DNA from: an uncultured Actinomycetes bacterium
GTDB lineage: Bacteria > Actinomycetota > Coriobacteriia > Coriobacteriales > RUG844
DNA: 5,908 nucleotides
NCBI GenBank assembly: GCA_900313875.1
Contig: OMSY01000027.1
Coordinates: 1 to 5,908 of the forward strand
Direction: 5' to 3'
Positions within the stretch are counted from its first letter, which is position 1, and each line of letters begins with the position of its first letter. Below, one piece after another: positions 1-5,535 of the stretch. Below the pieces are notes generated by a model, which had not been told where the DNA came from, did not search any database, and saw nothing but the letters and a program-made list of their open reading frames with translations. The position numbers and the translations under genes are program-made.

Positions 1-891
1 CTTCCCGAAGACGCCTCCGAGGCTCTTCCCGATGAAGCCCTTCGAGACTCGTGGCCCGATGAGCTGCCTGAGAACATGACCGCCCCCGAGACCGTGCCTC
101 AGGATGCGCCGGCTCCAGAGAACGCGGCCGCCCTTGAGGATGCGGTGACTCCCGAGGCCGTCCCCCAGGATGCGCCGTCTTCCGATGCAGTGCAGGATGC
201 CCCTGCCAACGTGCAGCTTGAGTCTGCGTCCCAAGGCCCCGAGCCTCCTGACCGCGGGCCTGCCAAGGAGGTCCCGTCCGCGACCGACGAGCCTTCCATG
301 AAGGATGAGCTCCGCTCCGTGAGCCCCGTGGCCAGCTTCAGGGTCCTGCGGGATGCGTTCAGGCAATGGCGCAAGGAACACGGCATCTTCCTTCGCGTGC
401 TGTTCAACATCGTGCGCTCCCTGATCGTCGTTGCCGCCGCCGCGGTTCTGGTCGTCACGCTGGTGCTGCCCATCCTGCGCATCTCCGGTGACTCCATGAC
501 CGACACCCTCGAGGACCGCGACGTCGTGGTGGCTTTGCGGGGCTCGGACTGCGAGACCGGCGATGTCATCGCCTTCTACTACAACAACAAGATCCTCGTG
601 AAGCGCGTCATCGCGAGCTCCGGGCAATGGGTCGATATCGACCGGCAGGGCAACGTGTTCGTGGACGGCGTCCGGCTCGACGAGCCGTACGTCACCGACA
701 AGTCCCTGGGCGAATGCAACATCAAGTTGCCGTATCAGGTGCCCGAGGACCGGCTGTTCGTGATGGGCGACCATAGGTCCACGTCCATCGATTCGCGCAA
801 CACCGCGGTCGGATGCGTCTCCGATGAGCAGATCGTGGGACGCCTCGTGCTCTGCGCTTGGCCGCTCACCCGCTTCGGTGGTGTCGGCTGA
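1..891 (+). CDS. lepB: Signal peptidase I (type I leader peptidase), 5' end probably outside the window
   Basis: This is a membrane-bound serine protease that removes signal peptides from exported proteins on the outer face of the membrane. Numbering from the ATG at 76: residues 1-75 are low-complexity Pro/Glu/Asp/Ala sequence with repeated VPQDAP. Residues about 80-113 are basic and amphipathic, and about 114-134 form the single membrane helix. The SGDSM motif carries catalytic Ser140 (codon 493-495), and VKRVIA carries the general-base Lys176 (codon 601-603). Box E is GDHRSTSIDSR at 231-241. All family boxes are present, so the enzyme should be active. The ATG at 76 has no clear ribosome binding site, and the same Pro/Glu-rich coding style runs in frame back to base 1, so the true start is probably upstream. 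An alternative start at ATG 298 would give 197 residues, close to usual Gram-positive length, but its only good Shine-Dalgarno (AAGGAGG at 265-271) lies too far away. GDHR instead of GDNR resembles, from memory, signal peptidases found beside pilus or surface-protein genes. Confidence 0.93.
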   Translation, partial: LPEDASEALPDEALRDSWPDELPENMTAPETVPQDAPAPENAAALEDAVTPEAVPQDAPSSDAVQDAPANVQLESASQGPEPPDRGPAKEVPSATDEPSMKDELRSVSPVASFRVLRDAFRQWRKEHGIFLRVLFNIVRSLIVVAAAAVLVVTLVLPILRISGDSMTDTLEDRDVVVALRGSDCETGDVIAFYYNNKILVKRVIASSGQWVDIDRQGNVFVDGVRLDEPYVTDKSLGECNIKLPYQVPEDRLFVMGDHRSTSIDSRNTAVGCVSDEQIVGRLVLCAWPLTRFGGVG

Positions 892-952
892 GGCAGCTTC
901 GCTGACGTTGCCAGGGCTGATGTCCCCACAGATGCCCTCCCCGCGCACCGGC

Positions 953-1021
953 GGTGGCATGCCGTTCCCCTCCCGTCCGCGGCCTGTGGGTGGGAAGAGC
1001 AGCGTGCAACCGCGGGGCGGG
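953..1021. repeat. Imperfect GC-rich inverted repeat downstream of signal peptidase (possible terminator, degenerate copy of an intergenic family)
   Basis: Bases 972-982 (CCCGTCCGCGG) can pair with 1010-1021 (CCGCGGGGCGGG). This gives an 11-pair stem with one G-U pair and one bulged G, around a 27-base loop. No T run follows, so a classical intrinsic terminator is not shown. The order of short blocks (TGGCA, then CCCCTCCC, then GGAAGAGCAG, then GCGGGGC) resembles the better-preserved elements at 3235-3279 and, inverted, at 4781-4828. It may end signal peptidase transcription. The remainder of the gap 892-1085 holds no convincing gene. Confidence 0.35.
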
Positions 1022-1086
1022 TCAGGGTGTCCTCCCCTGTTCGCCTGTCCGACGGTAACCCCTGGGTCACGGCGCGCGCTTTTCAG

Positions 1087-1115
1087 GGTCCACACGACAA
1101 CTGGCAGGCTATAAT
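1087..1115 (+). promoter_or_regulatory. Putative promoter of the L,D-transpeptidase gene
   Basis: A perfect TATAAT lies at 1110-1115, in a more A/T-rich pocket of a GC-rich gap. The hexamer at the expected -35 distance (1087-1092, GGTCCA) is a poor match, so recognition would rest mainly on the -10 box or on an activator. Transcription would begin near 1121-1123, giving an untranslated leader of about 64 bases before the ATG at 1186. Confidence 0.5.
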
Positions 1116-1121
1116 AGGAGA

Positions 1122-1148
1122 ATGCTTCGGACCATCATGTCCAGCTAG
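1122..1148 (+). other. Possible leaderless 8-codon upstream ORF
   Basis: An ATG at 1122-1124 sits about seven bases after the TATAAT box, where transcription would be expected to start. It reads MLRTIMSS and stops at TAG 1146-1148, 37 bases before the transpeptidase ATG and in a different frame. Leaderless starts are common in Actinobacteria, so it could be translated and influence the gene downstream. An ORF this short can easily arise by chance. Confidence 0.2.
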
Positions 1149-1159
1149 CTCGACTGTTC

Positions 1160-1171
1160 TCTGATATCAGA
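1160..1171. promoter_or_regulatory. 12-bp perfect palindrome in the transpeptidase 5' leader
   Basis: TCTGATATCAGA is its own reverse complement. It lies about 38 bases after the predicted transcription start and 14 bases before the transpeptidase ATG, touching the only purine-rich stretch (AGAAAGA, 1169-1175 region) that could bind the ribosome. It could be a dimeric repressor operator, or chance. The sequence does not match an operator I recognise. Confidence 0.25.
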
Positions 1172-1185
1172 AAGACCTGCCTCAC

Positions 1186-3177
1186 ATGACCGATAACAAG
1201 AAGCGCGGCTCCCTTGAGAACCTGCCCGAGGTGGAGGGGTCTTCCTCGCACGGGTTCTCGCAATGGTCGGACAACCTCCAGTACGGCAACCCGTCCGCCG
1301 ACGACGATGGCAAGACCGAGGTGCTTCCCCCCATCTCCCGGAGCGATTTCGCGCAGCTCCTGCGCGAGCGTGCGGCCGGGGGCGGGCAGCACGTGGACGT
1401 GTACAGCAAGCCCGACCTGTCAGCTGATGAGACCGAGGTGCTCAGCCCAAGCGAGATCGTCGCGCGCATCCGTGCCACCGAGGCGAAGCGCGCCGGTAAG
1501 GTCGTGGGGGAGGGCGCGGATATCGACGCCAAGGCATCCACCGACGTCGAGGCGCCTGTCGATGTCGAGAAACCATCCGGAGCGGTTTGGTCGGCCCGGG
1601 TACCCGAGGTCGTGCCCATCGTGGATCCCGAGACCCCCGAGACCCCTCAGGTCGACGTGGATGATGCCAACATCTCCTCCAGGCATCTCGATGCCTTCTT
1701 CCCGGAAACGGACGCGGACGCAGCGGATGATGCCGCCGCCGGTTCGGATGGCGCCTCCGTGGTTCCTTTGCCCAAGGTCGAGCCTGTCAGCGGCAAGAAG
1801 CGCGCGATCGTCGCCGCTGCCGTCGTGGCGGTCTGCGCGGCGGTCTATTTCGGTCTTGCGGCGTTCTTCCACACCCATTTCCTGCCCAACACCTTCATCG
1901 ACGGCATCAACTGCTCGATGCGTTCGCAGGAGGATGCCACGAGGCTCGTCCAGGGCTACATCGACGGTTACGAGCTCACGATCACCGAACGCGAGGGCGG
2001 GGAGGAGACCATCTCCGGCGATGCCATCAGCATGACCTATGCCGACGATGGCAGGATCGCGGATCTCCTGGCCGAGCAGAACCCCTACAGCTGGGTCGCA
2101 CGCCTGTACACCAGCCCGCATCGCGAGGTTTGCTCCCTCAGCTATGATTCCGAGGCACTGGGCAGCGCGATCACGCAGCTGACCGCCATGGACCCCTACA
2201 AGATGCGCGAGCCGAGCGACATCCATCCTGCGTACAACGGCGAGGAGTACGCCCTGAAGGCTGCCGACTACGGCACCACCCTCGACACCGCCAAGGCCAC
2301 CGAGACCATCGTCGCGACGGTCGATGGGGCGCAGGATGCGGTGGACCTCGATGCGGCTGGCTGCTACATAGACCCGCTGGTCACCGAGGCGAGCGACGAG
2401 CTCAACGCCAAGGTGGACTACTACAACAAGTATCTCAGGTTCGCCATCAACTACACCTTCGACGAGAAGGTCGACACCCTTGATGCCAACGTCGCGGAGG
2501 ATTGGCTGATCGTCAACGACGACGGCACCTCGGAGCTCGACCAGGACAAGCTCGAGCAGTGGGTGTCCGATTTCGCGGAGCGTCATGACACCGTGGGGAG
2601 CACTCGCACGTTCATCGCGGCCGATGGCGAGGAGCATACGGTCGAGGGCGGTACCTACGGCTGGAAGATCGACCAGAAAGAGGAGATCGACGCCATCAAC
2701 GAGGCATACGAGGGTCACCTGCTCGAGACCCGCGACCCCATCTACGCGCAGACCGCCGACCGCTGGGGGGTCCGGGATTGGGGCGATACCTACATCGAGG
2801 TGAGCCTGACCGACCAACACACATGGGCTGTCCAGGACGGGGAGGTGGTGTTCGAGAGCGACGTCGTGACCGGCCTCCCGACACCCAAACGCGAGACCCC
2901 CGAGGGCGTCTTCTACATCTCGCAGAAGTCGAGCCCGTACGTGATGCACGGCGAGCCCAACGCCTCCGGCAACCCCTCCTATGTCACACCGTGCTCGTAC
3001 TGGATGCGCGTCACCAACACCGGTGTCGGGTTCCATGACGCCACGTGGCAGCCGTATTTCGGCGGCAGCCGTTATCTGTCCGGCGGTTCGCATGGCTGCA
3101 TCAACATGCCCTATCGCGGTGCACAGGAGCTCTACAGCATCATCGAGGTCGGCTGGCCGGTCATCATCTACTGGTAA
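1186..3177 (+). CDS. Membrane-anchored L,D-transpeptidase (PG_binding_4 + YkuD)
   Basis: This is a 663-residue peptidoglycan cross-linking enzyme of the L,D-transpeptidase family, which uses a cysteine to join stem peptides outside the membrane. Residues 1-205 form a charged, probably disordered cytoplasmic tail with TEVLPP at 44-49 and TEVLSP at 83-88. Residues about 207-228 are the single membrane helix. Residues about 235-500 look like two PG_binding_4 (VanW-linked) modules, the second ending with GGTYGWKID at 488-496. The YkuD catalytic domain spans about 535-663, with His617 (GFHDATW) and SHGCIN at 635-640, where Cys638 is the nucleophile. The fold runs to the C-terminus and looks intact. 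Four further extracytoplasmic cysteines (243, 316, 393, 603) could form disulfides. TGA at 1162-1164 closes the frame upstream, so ATG 1186 is the first possible start. Its ribosome binding site is weak (AGAAAG, about 11 bases upstream). The enzyme class is certain; the linkage formed depends on the host stem peptide, which is unknown here. Confidence 0.95.
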   Translation: MTDNKKRGSLENLPEVEGSSSHGFSQWSDNLQYGNPSADDDGKTEVLPPISRSDFAQLLRERAAGGGQHVDVYSKPDLSADETEVLSPSEIVARIRATEAKRAGKVVGEGADIDAKASTDVEAPVDVEKPSGAVWSARVPEVVPIVDPETPETPQVDVDDANISSRHLDAFFPETDADAADDAAAGSDGASVVPLPKVEPVSGKKRAIVAAAVVAVCAAVYFGLAAFFHTHFLPNTFIDGINCSMRSQEDATRLVQGYIDGYELTITEREGGEETISGDAISMTYADDGRIADLLAEQNPYSWVARLYTSPHREVCSLSYDSEALGSAITQLTAMDPYKMREPSDIHPAYNGEEYALKAADYGTTLDTAKATETIVATVDGAQDAVDLDAAGCYIDPLVTEASDELNAKVDYYNKYLRFAINYTFDEKVDTLDANVAEDWLIVNDDGTSELDQDKLEQWVSDFAERHDTVGSTRTFIAADGEEHTVEGGTYGWKIDQKEEIDAINEAYEGHLLETRDPIYAQTADRWGVRDWGDTYIEVSLTDQHTWAVQDGEVVFESDVVTGLPTPKRETPEGVFYISQKSSPYVMHGEPNASGNPSYVTPCSYWMRVTNTGVGFHDATWQPYFGGSRYLSGGSHGCINMPYRGAQELYSIIEVGWPVIIYW

Positions 3178-3234
3178 GGAAGACCAGCTGGCACGCTGCC
3201 CGCGATGGCTCCTGCCTTGCGATGGCACGCCGTT

Positions 3235-3279
3235 CCCGCGATGGCACATCCCTCCCCGGGAGCAGTGCGCCGTCGCGGG
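3235..3279. terminator. Strong GC hairpin after the transpeptidase gene; putative terminator and intergenic repeat copy
   Basis: CCCGCGATGGC at 3235-3245 pairs with 3269-3279 (GCCGTCGCGGG) through 11 pairs including one T-G. The stem can extend inward with a small bulge, and the loop contains CTCCCCGGGAG. It begins 57 bases after the transpeptidase stop. Extra copies of the left arm (CGCGATGGC at 3201-3209, TGCGATGGCAC at 3219-3229) precede it. No T tract follows, so termination is inferred from position and stem strength. The blocks CCCGCGATGGCACA and CCGGGAGCAG recur in reverse complement at 4781-4828. Confidence 0.45.
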
Positions 3280-3350
3280 GCACCCCTGCATCCCCTTCAG
3301 TTGCCGCCTCCTCCCGGCCAACACCCTGCCCACCGCCATCGCCCGGGAAA

Positions 3351-3359
3351 TGTTACACT
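3351..3359 (+). promoter_or_regulatory. Putative extended -10 promoter of the ATPase gene
   Basis: TGTTACACT has the extended -10 form (TG, one base, then TACACT at 3354-3359). No good -35 hexamer is visible about 17 bases upstream, as is usual for extended -10 promoters. Transcription would start near 3366, leaving about 43 bases before the ATG at 3409. It lies in the most A/T-rich part of the 3178-3408 gap. Confidence 0.45.
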
Positions 3360-3408
3360 CACCACGCAAACGAAACCGTATTCTGCACATCATCGGTAGG
3401 GCGGTGGG

Positions 3409-4779
3409 ATGTTCGAACGCAAGGTGACCAAGCAGCTCGAGGCGTGGAAGCAGGAGCGCGGCCCGGTCAGGAAGGCGCTCCTCGTGAAGGGTGCCCGTCG
3501 GGTGGGGAAGAGCACCGCGATCCGTGACTTCGGGCAGCGCGAGTACGCGTGCTTCGTGGAGATCGACCTGCGCGACAACAAGGATGCGCTGCGTGCCTTC
3601 GCCCAAGCGCGTTCGCCGCAGGACCTGCTCAACCGCCTGGTCCTGTTCGCCCCGGAGCTGCCTGAGCGCGGAGATGCGCTCGTGTTCATCGATGGGGTCC
3701 AGGAGTTGCCCGCGCTCACGGCCATGGTCCGGTCGCTGGTCGAGGATGGGCGCTACGACTACGTGCTCTCGGGCATGGTCTCCGCGTCCGATTTCGGCCG
3801 TGATGCCAGGCCGGCGTCGACGCAGGGGAGCACCGTCGGCGACGGCTCTGCGGATTTCCTCGCCGAGCTCATGATGCGCCCCATGGACTTCGAGGAGTTC
3901 TGCTGGGCGGTCGGCGTCCCGCGGGAGATGCTGGACGCGGTGCAGGACGCGTTCGGCCGTCTCGAGCCCATCGACGGGTCGGTGCATGATGCCATGATGC
4001 ACTGGTTCCGCACCTACCTGACCGTGGGCGGCATGCCGGACGTGGTGCAGCGCTTCGTCGACGCCGGCACCAACCTGGCCCCGGTGCGTCAGCTGCAGCA
4101 GGCGCTCGTCCATCAGTACGAGCACGACATCGCGAAGCGGGCGGGTTCGCGTGCCGCGCACGTGCAGGGCGTGTTCGCGCAAATCCCCCCACAGCTCCAG
4201 GGCCGGAAGCGACGGTTCCTCATCAACTCGGTCAACCCGAACGCCCGGTTCGAGCGCCATGAGCAGGATTTTACCTGGTTGGTTCATACCGGAATGGCCT
4301 TGAAGGTGGACCTGGTTCCCGAGCCGAGGGGCGGGTTCGCGGGTGTGAGGCAGGCCTCGAAGTTCAAGCTGTACCAGTCCGACGTGGGCATGCTCGTGTC
4401 GCGTTATCCGGATTCGGTTGCACGTGCGGTCTATCTGGGCGATTGCAAAGCGACCCTGGGTGGCGTGTACGAGAACGCGGTCGCGCAGGAGCTCGTCGCC
4501 GCGGGACTCGAGCCCTTCTACTATCAGTGCTCCTCCGAGGGCGAGGTGGACTTCATCGTGGAAAGCCGTGCGGGCGAGGTGGTGCCCATCGTGGCCAACG
4601 CGGGGCGCACCCCGCGCAAGCATGCCGCGCTCGACCGGCTCCTGCAGTCGGAGGAGCATGGCATGCCGTTCGGTATCGTGCTCTCGCGGTTGAACGTCGA
4701 GCTCGACCTCGAGCGGAGGGTGTGTTACCTGCCGTTCTACATGACGGCCTGTCTCGGGGACCTGGTCACCGAGGGCTGA
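3409..4779 (+). CDS. AAA_14/DUF4143 family ATP-binding protein with degenerate catalytic motifs
   Basis: This 456-residue protein has the standard two-part layout: an AAA_14 P-loop domain (about 20-165) and a DUF4143 C-terminal domain (about 200-430). Members of this group are widespread accessory ATPases of unknown role, and their C-terminal part resembles PD-(D/E)xK nucleases. The Walker A motif GARRVGKST (28-36, Lys34) is intact. The Walker B strand reads VFIDGVQ, with Asp95 followed by Gly96 where relatives usually have Glu. The sensor-1 region reads LSGMVSAS (120-127) where relatives have a GS motif. Conserved landmarks PMDFEEF (158-164) and VGGMPD (206-211) confirm the family. Near the end, EVDF (379-382) is retained, but the usual E-V-K reads V395-A-N397. 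It may therefore bind ATP while hydrolysing it poorly and lack nuclease chemistry. TAG at 3397-3399 makes ATG 3409 the first start; the ribosome site is a G-rich AGGG at 3398-3401. Family assignment is firm, function unknown. Confidence 0.9.
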   Translation: MFERKVTKQLEAWKQERGPVRKALLVKGARRVGKSTAIRDFGQREYACFVEIDLRDNKDALRAFAQARSPQDLLNRLVLFAPELPERGDALVFIDGVQELPALTAMVRSLVEDGRYDYVLSGMVSASDFGRDARPASTQGSTVGDGSADFLAELMMRPMDFEEFCWAVGVPREMLDAVQDAFGRLEPIDGSVHDAMMHWFRTYLTVGGMPDVVQRFVDAGTNLAPVRQLQQALVHQYEHDIAKRAGSRAAHVQGVFAQIPPQLQGRKRRFLINSVNPNARFERHEQDFTWLVHTGMALKVDLVPEPRGGFAGVRQASKFKLYQSDVGMLVSRYPDSVARAVYLGDCKATLGGVYENAVAQELVAAGLEPFYYQCSSEGEVDFIVESRAGEVVPIVANAGRTPRKHAALDRLLQSEEHGMPFGIVLSRLNVELDLERRVCYLPFYMTACLGDLVTEG

Positions 4780-4780
4780 G

Positions 4781-4828
4781 GATGGCATGCTGCTCCCGGG
4801 GGCACGGAGGCGGTGTGCCATCGCGGGG
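4781..4828. terminator. GC hairpin after the ATPase gene; inverted copy of the intergenic repeat
   Basis: GATGGCATGCTGCT at 4781-4794 pairs with 4809-4822, fourteen pairs including several G-T pairs. After one mismatch, two more G-C pairs enclose a short loop. It begins two bases after the ATPase stop codon, a typical terminator place, but no T run follows. Its reverse complement contains CCCGCGATGGCACA and CCCGGGAGCAG, matching the element at 3235-3265, so the two are copies of one family in opposite orientations. Confidence 0.45.
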
Positions 4829-4905
4829 GGCTGCGCACCTCGTCCCCCAGCCAGCTCGCATTTCTCGACAATTCCGTTCATCTTGTGCGAAAACGTGATT
4901 CCCGT

Positions 4906-4934
4906 CGTATCCTTTCATGGCGACTGCGTATAAT
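4906..4934 (+). promoter_or_regulatory. Putative promoter of the surface protein gene
   Basis: A perfect TATAAT lies at 4929-4934, in the A/T-richest part of the 4780-4978 gap. The hexamer 17 bases upstream (4906-4911, CGTATC) is a poor -35. Transcription would start near 4941, about 38 bases before the GTG start at 4979. An ATG at 4947 downstream is out of frame with the gene. Confidence 0.5.
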
Positions 4935-4978
4935 AACTGCTGGTAAATGCCCATACCACATAGGGAGACACGGATTCC

Positions 4979-5374
4979 GTGGGGAAGCGTGACCGTACAA
5001 GGAGGACCACCATCAGGAAGGTGACGGTCGTTCTGGCCATCATCGTGGCCCTCTGTGCCGTCTATCTGTTGACCATGCCCGCCTTCACCGTGTCCCGGGA
5101 TGCCGCCCGCGTCGAGGTCGGCATCAGGCTGCCCAGTGTCAGCGGGCCCAGCTTGGTTCCCGTTGCCGCCCCGTCCGTACGGGTCGACGCTGACGACACC
5201 CGCTCGGACGGTGATGCATCCACCCAGCCCGACGCACCCGATGTCGCCCAGGCCTCCACCGGCGCCACCCAGCTGGACGATGGCGCATCTGCCCAGTCTC
5301 CCGATGCCGGCTCCGCGCAGCCGGGCGATCCCGATCCCGTGCAGCCCCCCTGCAGGCACCGACCAGGGTCCTGA
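4979..5374 (+). CDS. N-terminal fragment of the surface protein (export signal plus linker)
   Basis: As the frame stands, this is a 131-residue product. Residues 1-14 are strongly basic (KRDRTRR), 15-33 form a hydrophobic helix acting as signal peptide or membrane anchor, and about 45-124 are Pro/Asp/Ser/Ala/Gln-rich linker. The last eight or so residues (from the C6 run) are out-of-frame sequence before the TGA at 5372-5374. GTG 4979 is preferred because TAG at 4961-4963 closes the frame upstream, GGGAG lies at 4963-4967, and the start includes the basic residues a signal peptide needs. A stronger site (AAGGAGGA, 4999-5006) precedes an in-frame ATC at 5012 and GTG at 5021, but those starts would lose most or all of the basic region. 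Confidence 0.55.
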   Translation: MGKRDRTRRTTIRKVTVVLAIIVALCAVYLLTMPAFTVSRDAARVEVGIRLPSVSGPSLVPVAAPSVRVDADDTRSDGDASTQPDAPDVAQASTGATQLDDGASAQSPDAGSAQPGDPDPVQPPCRHRPGS

Positions 5375-5535
5375 TTCTGTCGGCACCTATTCCAAGCAGG
5401 ACCTGCGCCAGAAGGCGGACCTGGGTGATGGACTCACCCTGGAGGTCCGCGTGGAGGCTGCCGAAGGCATCCTTCCCGAGGGCACGACGCTTGCGTTCGG
5501 TGACCCACCCAGCGACGAGACCATCGGGCTCATGA

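Noticed and set aside
824..1114. Plus-strand open frame overlapping the signal peptidase end and the following gap
   Set aside because: It is out of frame with the signal peptidase, rich in Arg/Pro/Ser as expected of GC-rich noncoding frames, and has no ribosome site or recognisable motif.
1420..4881. Very long minus-strand open frame of 1153 codons
   Set aside because: It lies opposite two well-supported genes and runs through the gap between them. Its length follows from strong third-position G/C bias, and its translation resembles no family I recognise.
4947..5024. Short ORF starting at ATG 4947 just after the surface-gene promoter
   Set aside because: It has no ribosome site, is out of frame with the surface protein and overlaps its start. 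The product is unremarkable.
5048..5062. Possible lipobox around Cys26 (VALC) in the surface protein N-terminus
   Set aside because: Leucine at -1 does not fit the lipobox rule of Gly, Ala or Ser, and the cysteine sits inside the hydrophobic helix.
4766..5386. Minus-strand open frame opposite the surface-protein promoter region
   Set aside because: It crosses the promoter and hairpin of the + strand gene, has glycine-rich shadow composition and no start signals.
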